Below, in pieces: positions 9,408 to 19,927 of a DNA stretch of 64,000 nucleotides. Under the pieces are notes generated by a model. It saw nothing but the letters and a program-made list of their open reading frames with translations. It was not told the origin of the DNA and ran no database searches. The first letter of the stretch is position 1; the number at the start of each line of letters is the position of its first letter. This DNA comes from Psychrobacter aestuarii. GTDB lineage: Bacteria > Pseudomonadota > Gammaproteobacteria > Pseudomonadales > Moraxellaceae. Where the stretch lies: the NCBI RefSeq assembly GCF_904846035.1, contig NZ_CAJGYT010000001.1, positions 1,178,001-1,242,000 on the forward strand. The letters run 5' to 3'. Position numbers and translations under genes: made by a program.

Positions 9408-9441
9408 AAAAAAGGCTGACATTTTTTGTCAGCTTTTTTTT
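9408..9441 (+). terminator. Rho-independent terminator after the PRC-barrel gene
   Basis: The stem GCTGACA/TGTCAGC is followed by eight T and preceded by an A-run. It lies about 40 bases after the stop codon. Confidence 0.88.
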
Positions 9442-9629
9442 ATGCTTATTTATTGTGTGCTTAGCTATTTTCAATGGCGATGCCACATAAAAACATTGCG
9501 AATAATAAAAAACCTTATCCACCATCAACAATAAAGAGGACAATAGATAAGGTTAGTGTAAAAACAACCATTATCAAATCGAGTAATGGTCATCAAAGTA
9601 ACAAGCGCTGATATGTAGTAAAAATATGC

Positions 9630-10142
9630 TTATGCGCCTACTTTGTCACACTCATAAGTCGTAACGTCGCTCTGGTCAGCACCCGCCATGCGCATCACAC
9701 CTGTAGCGCGGTCTTCATGCGCCACACGCCATTGAGTAAAGCCTTCAGCACCATCAAGGGCAGTCGATGCTTCATAGACCTCAGGGTTGGTATTGTCATT
9801 GGTTTGCATCAGGCTAAGCGTGCCTTTATCCGTCTCTAACACCACTTCATTGGCATCGTCTTTGTAGGTCGCGGTGACTTTGAGCGCCGGTGTGCATAGG
9901 TACGATGACTGTGCAACACTGCCGTCAACCATAGCGTTGGTATCGTCTTTGACACCGTCAATGCCTTCATTGCTGGCGACTACGGTTTCATTGGGTTCGG
10001 CAGGTTCGGCAGACATGGTCGGCTCGCTACTGGTACCGGTATCTACGCTGCTGTCTGGCTCTGCTTTGTCTTGGCACGCGCTGAGTGCCAGCACACTTGC
10101 CAAAAGCCCTGTCATTATCATTGTGGGGCGAATTGATAGCAT
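9630..10142 (-). CDS. Small lipoprotein, possibly MliC-like
   Basis: This is a 170-residue putative lipoprotein. The N-terminal signal has a lipobox LSAC, so the mature protein would start at that Cys. An acidic Ser/Thr/Glu linker of about 50 residues follows. The C-terminal domain begins with YLC and ends with YEC, and has a beta-rich pattern (VTATYKDDANEVVLET) that resembles MliC-type inhibitors of c-type lysozyme. This resemblance is weak and was judged by eye only. The start was placed at the ATG nine bases after GGAG; a TTG five codons earlier overlaps that site. It is flanked by intergenic DNA and appears monocistronic. Confidence 0.7.
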   Translation of the reverse strand: MLSIRPTMIMTGLLASVLALSACQDKAEPDSSVDTGTSSEPTMSAEPAEPNETVVASNEGIDGVKDDTNAMVDGSVAQSSYLCTPALKVTATYKDDANEVVLETDKGTLSLMQTNDNTNPEVYEASTALDGAEGFTQWRVAHEDRATGVMRMAGADQSDVTTYECDKVGA

Positions 10143-10296
10143 AATTATATTCTCCAAAATAGTCCTAACCGTTACTATACCGCGCGGTCAGCCACTGCGC
10201 CTATACGCAATTTGTAAGTATTAAATTGCAATCGGTAAACCCTGACGCACCCTGTATCACAAGCAGCAAGATAAAAAACGAAAAGCAAGCAGGCAT

Positions 10297-10330
10297 AAAA
10301 AAACGCTGTCAGCAGATACCGACAGCGTTT
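10297..10330 (-). terminator. Rho-independent terminator after secA
   Basis: The stem AACGCTGTC/GACAGCGTT with a 10-base loop lies just downstream of the secA stop. The minus-strand transcript ends in a U-run. T residues on the other side could also stop plus-strand transcripts. Confidence 0.85.
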
Positions 10331-10351
10331 TCTTATTATTATTGTGCAACG

Positions 10352-13129
10352 TTAGGCGATTTTGCCATGACACTGCTTGTATTTTAGCCCCGAACCACAA
10401 GGACACGGCGCGTTACGGCTGATGTTCATATTGGCGTAAGGATTGTCCCCGGTATTCGCGCCTGCGGCTGCACCTGCAGCGCCACTTGCGGCAGCGCGGC
10501 GTGCTGGCTGCGACTGCGCGTCTGGTTGACGCTCGCCTGTAAGGCTGTCTATGTCGTCATGCTCGAACTGCATTTGCATGTGCGCGGCTTCTTCACGTTG
10601 CTGCGCTTCTAGCGCTTCGAGCTCTTCTTTGGTTGGGATGTGTACGCGTGATAAGTCTTGCACGGTTTCTGACTTAATCGCGCCGAGCATCATTTGGAAC
10701 AGCTCAAACGATTCGCGCTTGTACTCTTGCTCAGGGTTCTTTTGCGCGTAGCCGCGTAAGTGGATGCCTTTACGCAGCTGATCCATTTGCGTCAAGTGCT
10801 CTTTCCAATGCTTATCGAGGCTTTGGAGCATAAAGTGGCGCTCAAGTTGGGCGGCGTTTTCTTCGCCCATTTGCTCACGGCGGCTGTGATAACGGGCAAT
10901 CGCGGTGTCGATGATTTTGGCACGCAAGCCTTCTTCATCAAGGCGGCGGTCTTCATCGAGCCAATCATTGATCGGCATGGTGACTTTGAACTCGTCTTCA
11001 AGCTCGTCTTCTAGACCGTCAATATCCCACTGATCATCGACCGAGCCTGGTGGCACAAACTGGCTGATGAGGGCGTTATACACTTCATGATTCATCTGCT
11101 CAATGGCTTCTAACAAGTCCATCTCGGCGAGCAAGTCATCACGCTGACCATAGATGACTTTACGCTGATCGTTCGCCACGTCATCGTATTTGAGTAGGTT
11201 TTTACGCGCATCAAAGTCGCGGCTTTCTACTTTGCCTTGGGCATTTTCAATCGAGCGCGAGACCATTTTGTGCTCAATCGCTTCGTCTTCTTTAAGACCC
11301 ATAGCGCGCATCATGTTGACCACGCGGTCCCCTGCAAAGATACGCATGAGGTCGTCTTCGAGCGATAAGAAAAAGCGTGACATGCCTGGGTCACCCTGAC
11401 GCCCTGCACGACCGCGCAGCTGGTTATCAATACGGCGAGATTCGTGACGCTCTGAACCGATGATGTGCAGACCGCCTGCGTTGACCACTTGGTCATGCTT
11501 GACTTGCCATTCAGATTTTAGGCGTGCCAGCTCGTCTTTACTGACCGACTCGATATCTTCGATAAACGACTGCCAGTTACCACCTAAGATGATATCGGTA
11601 CCACGACCCGCCATGTTGGTGGCGATGGTGACGGCTTTGGGACTGCCTGCCTGTGCGATGATGTCGGCTTCGCGCTCGTGCTGCTTGGCGTTTAGGACGT
11701 TGTGCTTGATGCCTTCTTGGTCGAGTAGGTACGACAATTCTTCTGAGGCTTCAATGGTCGCGGTACCGACCAGCACAGGTGCGCCTTTGGCTTGAATGTC
11801 TTTAATCTCGCGGATGATGCCTTTATATTTGCCCAATTTGGTCAAAAAGATTTGGTCGTCCATGTCGATACGCGCAATTGGCTTGTGCGTTGGGATGACG
11901 ATGACATCAAGGTCATAGGTCGATTTAAATTCTGCCGCTTCGGTATCGGCGGTACCTGTCATGCCTGATAGCTTGTCATACAGACGGAAATAGTTCTGGA
12001 AGGTGGTGGTCGCAAGCGTCTGGTTTTCAGCTTGGATATCGACGCTTTCTTTTGCCTCAATCGCTTGGTGCAAGCCTTCTGACCAGCGGCGACCTGGCAT
12101 GGTACGCCCTGTGTTTTCATCGACGATAATGACTTCACCGTCATTGACGATGTAATGGACGTTTTTGACAAAGATATGATGCGCGCGGATGGCGGCCTGT
12201 ACATGTGCCAATAGCGGCAAACGGCTTGGGCTATATAAGCTTTCTTGCTCGCCCAGCTCACCGACTTCGGTTAAGAAGTGCTCGATTTTTTCGTAGCCTT
12301 TTTCGCTAATCTCAATCTGGCGATTTTTTTCATCAATCCAAAAATCTTCGTCTTCGTTGTTCTTGTTGGCTTCTTCGTCTTTTGAGCGAATCAGACGCGG
12401 AATGATGGTGTTAATCAAAGCGTACATGCGTGAAGAGTCTTCCGCTTGCCCTGAGATAATCAGCGGCGTACGCGCTTCATCAATCAAGATGGAGTCAATT
12501 TCATCGATGATACAGTAGTTTAGCGGGCGCTGTTTTTTCTCTTTTAGGCTAAACACCATGTTGTCACGCAGGTAGTCAAAGCCGTATTCGTTGTTGGTAC
12601 CGTAGGTGATGTCCGCTTGATAGGCGTTGACCTTATCTTGGGGCGGCTGCTGCGAGTAGATGACGCCGACGCTAAGACCCAAAAAGGTAAACAGCGGGCG
12701 GTTCAGCTCGGCATCACGTGACGCCAAGTAATCGTTGACCGTGACCACGTGCACGCCTTTGCCGCTAATGGCGTTTAAATAAATGGCAAGGGTCGCCATC
12801 AAGGTTTTACCCTCACCCGTTTTCATCTCGGCGATTTTGCCTTCGTGTAGGGTGATACCACCGATAAGCTGCACGTCGTAGTGGCGCATACCCATCACGC
12901 GTAAAGAGGCTTCGCGACAAACGGCAAAGGCTTCGGGCAATAGCGCGTCTAGGCTCTCGCCTTTTTGAAAACGCGCTTTAAATTCTTGTGTTTTTTGTTT
13001 CAACTGCTCGTCAGACAGCGCTTGTACGCTTTGTTCTTGTGCATTGACTTTGCTAACGATACGGCGCATCCGCTTGAGTTCGCGCTCATTTTTGGTGCCG
13101 ACCACACTGCCTACAATCTTTGATAACAT
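10352..13129 (-). CDS. secA: Preprotein translocase ATPase SecA
   Basis: This is a 925-residue SecA, the ATPase motor that drives unfolded preproteins through SecYEG. The Walker A motif KTGEGKT lies near residue 105, and the DEAD-type motif appears as [15 protein letters not shown]. The C-terminal helicase motif [10 protein letters not shown] is present. The protein ends with the zinc- and SecB-binding motif [14 protein letters not shown] after an Ala/Gly-rich linker, so the full SecB-binding tail is kept. The length is usual for gammaproteobacteria. TAGGT precedes the ATG. It is divergent from mutS and has its own terminator. Confidence 0.97.
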   Translation of the reverse strand: MLSKIVGSVVGTKNERELKRMRRIVSKVNAQEQSVQALSDEQLKQKTQEFKARFQKGESLDALLPEAFAVCREASLRVMGMRHYDVQLIGGITLHEGKIAEMKTGEGKTLMATLAIYLNAISGKGVHVVTVNDYLASRDAELNRPLFTFLGLSVGVIYSQQPPQDKVNAYQADITYGTNNEYGFDYLRDNMVFSLKEKKQRPLNYCIIDEIDSILIDEARTPLIISGQAEDSSRMYALINTIIPRLIRSKDEEANKNNEDEDFWIDEKNRQIEISEKGYEKIEHFLTEVGELGEQESLYSPSRLPLLAHVQAAIRAHHIFVKNVHYIVNDGEVIIVDENTGRTMPGRRWSEGLHQAIEAKESVDIQAENQTLATTTFQNYFRLYDKLSGMTGTADTEAAEFKSTYDLDVIVIPTHKPIARIDMDDQIFLTKLGKYKGIIREIKDIQAKGAPVLVGTATIEASEELSYLLDQEGIKHNVLNAKQHEREADIIAQAGSPKAVTIATNMAGRGTDIILGGNWQSFIEDIESVSKDELARLKSEWQVKHDQVVNAGGLHIIGSERHESRRIDNQLRGRAGRQGDPGMSRFFLSLEDDLMRIFAGDRVVNMMRAMGLKEDEAIEHKMVSRSIENAQGKVESRDFDARKNLLKYDDVANDQRKVIYGQRDDLLAEMDLLEAIEQMNHEVYNALISQFVPPGSVDDQWDIDGLEDELEDEFKVTMPINDWLDEDRRLDEEGLRAKIIDTAIARYHSRREQMGEENAAQLERHFMLQSLDKHWKEHLTQMDQLRKGIHLRGYAQKNPEQEYKRESFELFQMMLGAIKSETVQDLSRVHIPTKEELEALEAQQREEAAHMQMQFEHDDIDSLTGERQPDAQSQPARRAAASGAAGAAAGANTGDNPYANMNISRNAPCPCGSGLKYKQCHGKIA

Positions 13130-13561
13130 AATTTTTTAACCTATGGAAATATTTGACCTTTGCACGTGTCGCCTTTGGCATTATCGCAGCGCGGCGCTCC
13201 TTGGCGAAGTGTCACCCAATAAAGTGTGCCTCATTATATATGGTTATGATGGCGATGGATACAAGGGGCGCGCGCCGATATTTGCCGCCGCAAGGCAGAC
13301 GCGCTCGTGCTAAAATAGCCTGCTGACGATTTTGGCATCATTTTCGCCAGTCGTTTGATATTGCATCATATCACCGCCATTATCCATACACCAATGCTTG
13401 TGCTCGGCGCTGTGCGCTTGCTACTTCTTTCTGTTTGACAGGATATCACTGCGATTTGCATGTAAACGCGGCGGCTATTTGCCAACAGACGCCTTGTTTG
13501 CGCTATTCTCCGCGCCCCTTTTTTGCTACCAACTGTTTTGCTACCAACTATGAGGACATTC
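13130..13561. other. Intergenic region between divergent secA and mutS
   Basis: This is about 430 bases with no supportable gene. A TAAAAT hexamer at 13311-13316 on the plus strand could be a -10 for mutS, but no matching -35 was seen. SecM-like or other secA leader peptides were looked for and not recognised. Confidence 0.45.
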
Positions 13562-16474
13562 ATGAGTCTTACGCCTGCATCGACTGAACTGACCATTGGC
13601 GAACGTGTCTACGACCTCACGCATCATACGCCGATGATGGTGCAATATCTGAACCTAAAGGCGCAGTATCCAAACGCGCTCTTGCTGTACCGTATGGGCG
13701 ATTTTTATGAGCTGTTTTTTAGCGATGCCGAGCGTGCGGCAGAGATTTTGGACATTACCTTAACCCGCCGTGGTACGGATAAAGCGGGCAACACCATCGC
13801 TATGGCGGGCGTACCGTTTCACGCCGCTGACAGCTATATGGCGCGGCTGATTGCGGCAGGGCAAACCGTGGTCGTCTGCGAGCAAGTCGAAGACAATAAT
13901 AAAGATGACGCTGAGAGTGCTAATAAAAACAACGATGCCAAGGCGAAAGACAAGCCAGCCACAGGCGGCATCATGCGCCGCGAGGTGGTCAAAACCTTAA
14001 CCGCAGGTACCATCACCGATGATGCGCTGATTGCGCCCAATGCCACACCCACGGTCGCCGCGCTCGATGTAAAATTGCCGCGCGCAGGCAGCAGTCAGCC
14101 GATTGGCGTTGCGGTCAGTCAGTTGAACCTTGCCGCAGGGACCATCACCACCCAAGAAATGCATGGCACGGATAAGGCGCTGGAAGCGCTGCGTACGGAG
14201 GTGCAAACGGTCTTAGCGCGCTTTGCCCCCAGCGAATGTATCGTCAGTGAGCGCATCGATGAGCATTGGCTCGCGTGGCTGCGTAGCGTGATTGACTGTC
14301 CCGTTATCGAAGTGGCGGCAGCGGACTTTCACCCTGAGCACGCGCCTGTGACTTTGTGCCAGCAGTTTGCGGTAGAGCGTTTGGATGGTTTGGGCATTCA
14401 GGACAAGCTGCTCGCGCAAACCAGCAGCGCAGCACTGATACACTACGCACGCCAAACCCAGCAGCGCCAAGTCCCGCAGGTCAATCAACTGCTGGTTGAG
14501 GACAATAATGACTATCTGATTATGGACGCCAGTAGCCAGCAAAATCTGGAACTGTTCGCGCCCGTCACGCCCAACGGCACGGCACTCACTCACGTGGTGA
14601 ATCACTGCAAAACGCCGATGGGTCGCCGACTGCTGGTACAACAAATGAAGCGTCCGTTACGCAGTCGCACGCTAATCAATCAGCGCCTTGATGCGATTGA
14701 GCACTTATTAAACCCAATAGACGATACCACCGCCAGCGCTATTGACCGCTTACAGAGCGTGCTGGCAGAGATTGGCGATGTTGAGCGTATCAGTAGCCGC
14801 ATTGCTCTGATGAGCGCTAAGCCGCGTGATTTGCGTAAATTGGCAGACGCCATTCATAACAGTGCGCGCCTGCAAGAGACTCTGACGCAACAAGGCATCA
14901 ATCTTAATGACAGCGGGCTGCTGCCAATATTGTTACAAAGCTTCCCTGCCGAGCTGCCCGCCATCCAAGAGACTGCCGCACTGATTGATCGCGCTATCGT
15001 CGATGAGCCGCCCGCGCATATCCGTGACGGCGGCATGCTGGCAACCGGCTATGATGAAGCGTTTGACAAATTAACCCATCTGCACGACAACGTCCAAAGC
15101 ACCCTCGATGAGATGGCTGAAGAAGCACGGCAAACGTACAAACTGCCGAGTCTGAAAGTCGGCTTTAATAAAGTCAGTGGCTTTTATTTTGAATTGCCCA
15201 AAGTACAAGCCCAAAGCGCACCCGCGCACTTTATCCGCAGACAAACGCTCAAGAACAGCGAGCGCTTTATCACTGAGGAACTAAAGACGCTGGAGACCGA
15301 TTATCTGAGCGCACAAACTCGCGCCCTCGCCCGCGAAAAAATGCTGTATAACGCACTGCTTGAAACGCTTGGCGAACAGCTGTCGGCATTACAACAGTTT
15401 AGCGCAGCGGTCGCGCACCTTGATGTACTCATCAATTGGGCGCAGCTCGCGGACAGTTACCAATGGCAGCGCCCCATCATGACCGACACCGCTGATAGCA
15501 GTATTGATATTCGCGGCGGACGGCATTTGGTGGTCGAGTCAGCGCTACGCAATCATGCGCGCATGGATGCCAGCACGCCGCCAAACTTTGTCGCCAATGA
15601 TTGCGCGCTTGGTAGTGATGAGTATCCTGAGCGTCTACTGCTCATCACAGGTCCGAACATGGGTGGCAAATCAACCTTTATGCGCCAGACCGCGCTCATT
15701 GTCCTGCTCGCGCATTGCGGCAGCTTTGTCCCCGCAGAATACGCCAGCATCGGCAATATCGACCGCATCTTTACCCGTATTGGCTCGGCGGACGACCTTG
15801 CGGGCGGCAAATCAACCTTTATGGTCGAGATGATTGAGACCGCGACCATCCTAAATCTGGCAAGCGCGCAGTCTTTGGTACTCATGGATGAGGTCGGGCG
15901 CGGCACTTCGACCACAGACGGGCTGGCTATCGCCCATGCATGCGTTGGGCGCTTGCAAGCGATGGGCTGCTTAACCTTATTCGCGACCCATTATTTTGAA
16001 TTGACCCAACTTGCTGAGGCGAGTGACGGCGTGCGTAACGTACACGTCGCTGCCAGTGAAGTCGATGGACAGTTACTACTACTGCATAAAATCCGTACCG
16101 GCGCGGCAAGCTCCAGCTTTGGTCTGCATGTGGCAAAGATGGCGGGGATTCCAAATGATGTGGTAGAAGATGCCAAAGAGTATTTGCAAAATCTCGTGCA
16201 GCAAACGCAAGCCCATCACGCACTCGATATGCCAAGTCATGACAAAAATGACTTAGCTAATTCACATGCGGACAAAAGCGAGTCTGCTGATACTAAAGGT
16301 GTCCAGTACACCGATGACTTGTTTGCAGATATTGCAGATAGCACTGATGACAAACCCATGCAAAATCAACAGCTTGCCGCCTGTCAGCTATTAGGCGATA
16401 GCGACCCTGACGCCTTAACACCCAAGCAAGCGCACGACCTACTGTATCAGCTCAAACAGTTGCTGGAGTGTTAA
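13562..16474 (+). CDS. mutS: DNA mismatch repair protein MutS
   Basis: This is a 970-residue MutS, which recognises mismatches and recruits MutL. The mismatch-reading motif GDFYELF puts Phe48 and Glu50 at the lesion-contacting positions. The ATPase domain has Walker [10 protein letters not shown] and the signature [18 protein letters not shown]. The protein is longer than most homologues: a charged Asn/Asp/Lys insertion sits near residues 115-140, and a hydrophilic stretch lies before the C-terminal segment ([18 protein letters not shown]), which resembles the oligomerisation tail. The start was set at 13562 because GAGGA lies five bases before this ATG; an in-frame start 13 codons earlier has no such site. 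Confidence 0.96.
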   Translation: MSLTPASTELTIGERVYDLTHHTPMMVQYLNLKAQYPNALLLYRMGDFYELFFSDAERAAEILDITLTRRGTDKAGNTIAMAGVPFHAADSYMARLIAAGQTVVVCEQVEDNNKDDAESANKNNDAKAKDKPATGGIMRREVVKTLTAGTITDDALIAPNATPTVAALDVKLPRAGSSQPIGVAVSQLNLAAGTITTQEMHGTDKALEALRTEVQTVLARFAPSECIVSERIDEHWLAWLRSVIDCPVIEVAAADFHPEHAPVTLCQQFAVERLDGLGIQDKLLAQTSSAALIHYARQTQQRQVPQVNQLLVEDNNDYLIMDASSQQNLELFAPVTPNGTALTHVVNHCKTPMGRRLLVQQMKRPLRSRTLINQRLDAIEHLLNPIDDTTASAIDRLQSVLAEIGDVERISSRIALMSAKPRDLRKLADAIHNSARLQETLTQQGINLNDSGLLPILLQSFPAELPAIQETAALIDRAIVDEPPAHIRDGGMLATGYDEAFDKLTHLHDNVQSTLDEMAEEARQTYKLPSLKVGFNKVSGFYFELPKVQAQSAPAHFIRRQTLKNSERFITEELKTLETDYLSAQTRALAREKMLYNALLETLGEQLSALQQFSAAVAHLDVLINWAQLADSYQWQRPIMTDTADSSIDIRGGRHLVVESALRNHARMDASTPPNFVANDCALGSDEYPERLLLITGPNMGGKSTFMRQTALIVLLAHCGSFVPAEYASIGNIDRIFTRIGSADDLAGGKSTFMVEMIETATILNLASAQSLVLMDEVGRGTSTTDGLAIAHACVGRLQAMGCLTLFATHYFELTQLAEASDGVRNVHVAASEVDGQLLLLHKIRTGAASSSFGLHVAKMAGIPNDVVEDAKEYLQNLVQQTQAHHALDMPSHDKNDLANSHADKSESADTKGVQYTDDLFADIADSTDDKPMQNQQLAACQLLGDSDPDALTPKQAHDLLYQLKQLLEC

Positions 16475-16480
16475 AGATGT

Positions 16481-16509
16481 TTGTTAAATCGCCATAAAAG
16501 CGCTAGAAT
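16481..16509 (+). promoter_or_regulatory. Sigma-70 type promoter for fdxA
   Basis: TTGTTA and TAGAAT are separated by 17 bases just after the mutS stop. Initiation near 16516 would give a leader of about 40 bases for fdxA. Confidence 0.55.
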
Positions 16510-16555
16510 ATATTTTATTTTTTATTCGCAACATCAACAATAGGTAGCCAACGCC

Positions 16556-16879
16556 ATGACCTTTGTCGTTACAGAGAACTGCATCCTTTGCAAATACACC
16601 GATTGTGTAGAAGTCTGTCCTGTAGACTGTTTTTATGAAGGACCAAACTTTCTGGTCATCGACCCTGATGAGTGCATTGACTGCGCCCTATGCGAGCCTG
16701 AATGTCCTGCCAATGCCATCTTCTCAGAAGATGAAGTGCCAAAAGGTCAAGAAGTCTTTATTGAGCTAAACGAAGAGTTGGCGCAAACGTGGCCGAACAT
16801 CACTGAGATGAAAGACAAAATGCCTGAAGCGGATAAGTGGGATGGTGCAGAAGGTAAATTGCAGTATTTAGAGAAGTAA
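16556..16879 (+). CDS. fdxA: Seven-iron ferredoxin FdxA
   Basis: This is a 107-residue ferredoxin with the Cys pattern of FdxA-type 3Fe-4S/4Fe-4S proteins: [17 protein letters not shown] in the first half and [12 protein letters not shown] in the second. It carries electrons at low potential in the cytoplasm. The acidic C-terminal extension (about residues 60-107) is normal for this family. Placement directly after mutS is also seen in Pseudomonas and Acinetobacter. It has its own predicted promoter and terminator, so it is probably expressed independently of mutS. Confidence 0.94.
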   Translation: MTFVVTENCILCKYTDCVEVCPVDCFYEGPNFLVIDPDECIDCALCEPECPANAIFSEDEVPKGQEVFIELNEELAQTWPNITEMKDKMPEADKWDGAEGKLQYLEK

Positions 16880-16905
16880 GTTTCTCGCTGGTATTAAATT
16901 AATAA

Positions 16906-16929
16906 AGCCACCTATTTGGTGGCTTTTTT
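16906..16929 (+). terminator. Rho-independent terminator after fdxA
   Basis: The stem AGCCACC/GGTGGCT with loop TATTT is followed by a T-run. It lies between convergent fdxA and the pilin-like gene. Confidence 0.85.
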
Positions 16930-16939
16930 GTGGGTAAAA

Positions 16940-17440
16940 TCAAATATTCTCATTGCGCTGACAGTATTCAGGCAAATACTTCGCTTCGATATTGCTAATG
17001 CATTGCCAAGAGCCATCATTTGCACGAGACCATATTACTTTTGTACCCGACAAGGCTGGCATGGCTTTCGTCGATAAGATACCCGTAATATTGGTAGATA
17101 TCGTTAATGGGCTCGTGACCTGAGCAACACCCATACCTACAGGCAAAGTTTCTCCTGTTTGAGAGTTGCCTACCAGCAAGTTGGAAGCAGGTGCATGTGG
17201 ATTGCATTCCGTTGAGCCACTACCAACTGTAGTCATACCCATTTGTAAGCACTCTTCTACGTTCAATCGCAGCTGTCCTAACTCATTAATCACACGTCCC
17301 GCTTGAGCTTTTCCCAAATATACCTGATACTGAAGCATGGCAATGACAGCTAGAATGCCAATAATTGCAATTGCGATGGAAAGGTCTATTAGCGTAAAAC
17401 CTGACTGCTGGGTTGAATCATAGGCATATTTTTTTACCAT
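16940..17440 (-). CDS. Type IV pilin-like protein with altered assembly helix
   Basis: This is a 166-residue pilin-like protein with a prepilin peptidase site after a short leader ending in QQSG. The mature N-terminus reads [18 protein letters not shown]. Two residues that are nearly invariant in pilins are changed: Glu5 is Asp, and Pro22 is Leu (AMLQYQ in place of the AIPQYQ of the neighbouring major pilin). The C-terminal region has two Cys spaced like the disulfide loop of that pilin (WQC near residue 150 and a final YC), so the two are related. The ATG at 17440 has AGGGAT before it; a TTG six codons earlier is less likely. It is the last gene of the A+T-rich group. It may be a minor, regulatory or decaying pilin. 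Confidence 0.82.
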   Translation of the reverse strand: MVKKYAYDSTQQSGFTLIDLSIAIAIIGILAVIAMLQYQVYLGKAQAGRVINELGQLRLNVEECLQMGMTTVGSGSTECNPHAPASNLLVGNSQTGETLPVGMGVAQVTSPLTISTNITGILSTKAMPALSGTKVIWSRANDGSWQCISNIEAKYLPEYCQRNENI

Positions 17441-17543
17441 AACCAAATCCCTACCCAAAGTAATTTACGTATTTTTGATTCTTACGGTAATTTTAGCTAC
17501 TCTTCATAAATAAGAGCTTTTTACTACCCCATTTTTTCCTATA

Positions 17544-18752
17544 CTATGGGTTCATAAAGCCATATAGCTTTTCTTGCAATTGGTTCCCATCATTCTTAAC
17601 ATCGTTGGGAGTACCGTTACTCAGTAGTGCCACTACACTACCGTTGTCGCTCACCGCTACCCATGAGGATAGACCAAGCAAATTACCACTACGATAATAA
17701 GTTTTCGGCATGTTTTTCTGCGACTGATAGGGCTGCATAGCATAGCCATAACATTCTGAGAACTGTTTTAAATTACAGTTTGATGCTGTATCTATCGTCA
17801 AAATATTAGGTGCAGGCTTACTTGCCATCATATGCACTTCACGTGCTAAATCTATAGCATTACCTGACAAACCTGCAACTGACACTAAATCATCATAATT
17901 GAAAGCCGTATATATGTCAGCATGACCAGTAAGTCCTGTTTCTACATAATTATAATCTACCTCATTAGTCATGCGCTGGTCTGAGACAAATTTTAAAGTA
18001 GTATCATTGAAATAATAATTATCTGCAATGATTTGATTATATGGCTTATTACTTACTCGGCTAATAACCGCCCCTAGCAAACAATAGCCCAAGTTTGAGT
18101 AGCTGGTCTTGCTGTCAGGCTCAAAGTTTAGCTCAATGGTATTTAGCTCATCTAAATGATTAGGGCAAATGTCTTTACCGATGCCGAACATGTCGTTGCC
18201 GGCTATACTATAACGGTCAAATCCTGCACGATGAGTCAATAGCTGGCGTATAGTAATACTACTAATACGTGTATCCTGTGGTTTCTCAATTTCAGTTAGG
18301 ACATCTGATAACTTAGTATCTAGCGACAATTTGTTTTGCTTTACTAAGTCTAAGATAGCATCCGCCGTCCACAGCTTAGTAATACTGGCATAGCGAAAGC
18401 GTGTATTATCATTAACAGCATCAGAAACAACAGGATATTGACCTACATATCCATTCTCACAATGATATAGCTTACCTTTTGTATCTATGAAAGCAATTTG
18501 GTTCGCAGGCGCATTGTTATTCTTTGTCTGATCTATCAATACATTTTTCATCCATGATGGACTATCTTTGCTACAGCTTATATTTTTTGCTGATAGCTCA
18601 GCACGTATAGGATAAGTCTGTTGCCAAAGTTGGTTTCGTGCCTGAGTATTGACATATAAATAAACGAAAACTAGTGCTAATATTGATAGTATCATCACTT
18701 GAATCGTATTGTATAAGTAATTTTTTTTACCTGTAATCATAATAAAGCTCAT
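17544..18752 (-). CDS. Membrane-anchored serine hydrolase (beta-lactamase/penicillin-binding protein-like)
   Basis: This is a 402-residue protein with one N-terminal membrane segment (VMILSILALVFVYLYV) and a large periplasmic domain of the class C beta-lactamase/DD-peptidase-like family. The catalytic SxxK motif appears as SITK, and the second motif YxN as YSNLGY. A possible third motif is RSGNLLG, where many homologues have HxG. Such enzymes include DD-carboxypeptidases, esterases and amidases, so the substrate cannot be told. The ATG overlaps the stop of the upstream phosphotransferase-like gene, so the two are translationally coupled. Composition is A+T-rich. A role on the pilin or another envelope polymer is inferred from position only. 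Confidence 0.8.
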   Translation of the reverse strand: MSFIMITGKKNYLYNTIQVMILSILALVFVYLYVNTQARNQLWQQTYPIRAELSAKNISCSKDSPSWMKNVLIDQTKNNNAPANQIAFIDTKGKLYHCENGYVGQYPVVSDAVNDNTRFRYASITKLWTADAILDLVKQNKLSLDTKLSDVLTEIEKPQDTRISSITIRQLLTHRAGFDRYSIAGNDMFGIGKDICPNHLDELNTIELNFEPDSKTSYSNLGYCLLGAVISRVSNKPYNQIIADNYYFNDTTLKFVSDQRMTNEVDYNYVETGLTGHADIYTAFNYDDLVSVAGLSGNAIDLAREVHMMASKPAPNILTIDTASNCNLKQFSECYGYAMQPYQSQKNMPKTYYRSGNLLGLSSWVAVSDNGSVVALLSNGTPNDVKNDGNQLQEKLYGFMNP

Positions 18753-19927
18753 TACTCAATTACAAAACTAAAGACTGGTACTTTTTTTTCGATAAATATA
18801 TTTTTTTCTTTTAATATAATAGGTGGTGTATGATCACCTACAATTATGACATTAGTACCTTTAAATGCATCATCTGATATTATTTTAGATAAATTATAAA
18901 AAAATTGTTTTTGAAGTTTTATGTTTCTGCAAGATGCGCTTCTTTCATCCAAATTATATTCATTACAATTCATATAGTCGACTTTCAGATCTCTAATATC
19001 ATAATCTGAATGTGTATTCAGCGTTAGCCAATACATAAAAAATTTCTTATTTTCTCTAGCTTTCTTCAAGACCACACCAGCTATATCGCTATCGCAATTT
19101 CCAGGGAATGAATAGCAGAAGGAATCCTTTAGATTCAAACCCTTATCTCTGAAGAGTATTTCTTCAAAACCAACTCTCGGATACCAGTATTTTCTATCAT
19201 ACATTAAACCTAAAGCTCCGTGTATAGCAATAGTCTTGTACCCTTTTTCTTTATAGAAATGAGGTATACAGTCTTCAAATCCTGTCTCTTGGTTTTTAAG
19301 GTTAAAATGAAGAGGAGATTTTTGACATAGCTCTCTTAATTCTCCCGCAATAGTAAATCCATCAAAATCTATATTTTTTCTTATAGTTTTTTTAACTGAT
19401 ATATTATCTATTACAGGCGATAAAATATTTTTCTGTATATCGTCATTAATAGGCACACCCCATGATTCATTAACAATGAGCAATACTTTATCATATCTAA
19501 TATCTTTGTCTTTCCATATACTACTAGAAGCACCTGTGACTTTTAACTCTGAAAAAGGTTTTCCAAATATATGATAATTACCAATAAACCCAGAATTATT
19601 GTAATTGTAATAGTCAACAGTTAGAGAACTTACGAGGCTAGATTTTGGCTTCCAAAACTTACCTGAATATTCTTCAAATATATTTATATCTATAGCATAT
19701 ACAAATATGAAAACATTAAAAGACATTAAAATTAATTTTTTATCTATCTTTCTATAGAACTTATATCCAAAATAAATATAGAAAATCAAGAAAGAGAATA
19801 CGATCAGTCCATAAGTTTTATATACATTAGAAGTAAGCAAAGAGAATTTCATTAAATATAATAAATCATATACTCTTATAATAGGAAATATTTGCCCAAA
19901 GATAAGTAAAAAATCTATAAAAAACAA
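18752..19927 (-). CDS. LTA synthase/sulfatase-like phosphotransferase, catalytic part (probably frameshifted gene)
   Basis: This 391-codon frame encodes two hydrophobic segments and then a periplasmic domain of the alkaline phosphatase superfamily, as in LTA synthase and phosphoethanolamine transferases. Visible family motifs are the metal-binding VLLIVNESWG and GDHTPP, a Thr in GFTIAGELREL as candidate nucleophile, and NTHSDY. Its only available early starts are a TTG at 19927 without a ribosome site and an internal ATG also without one. It overlaps a separate frame at 19866-20117 that encodes further membrane helices. Joined by one base change near 19919-19924, the two give the usual five-helix plus ectodomain layout. 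This points to one gene broken or switched by a frameshift. The substrate is unknown. Confidence 0.75.
   Translation of the reverse strand: MFFIDFLLIFGQIFPIIRVYDLLYLMKFSLLTSNVYKTYGLIVFSFLIFYIYFGYKFYRKIDKKLILMSFNVFIFVYAIDINIFEEYSGKFWKPKSSLVSSLTVDYYNYNNSGFIGNYHIFGKPFSELKVTGASSSIWKDKDIRYDKVLLIVNESWGVPINDDIQKNILSPVIDNISVKKTIRKNIDFDGFTIAGELRELCQKSPLHFNLKNQETGFEDCIPHFYKEKGYKTIAIHGALGLMYDRKYWYPRVGFEEILFRDKGLNLKDSFCYSFPGNCDSDIAGVVLKKARENKKFFMYWLTLNTHSDYDIRDLKVDYMNCNEYNLDERSASCRNIKLQKQFFYNLSKIISDDAFKGTNVIIVGDHTPPIILKEKNIFIEKKVPVFSFVIE

Noticed and set aside
9408-9441. Terminators at 9.4 kb and 46.7 kb share GCTGAC/GTCAGC, suggesting a repeated element such as an uptake sequence
   Set aside because: Only the short stem is shared, and no such motif was seen outside terminators. 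A genome-wide count would be needed.
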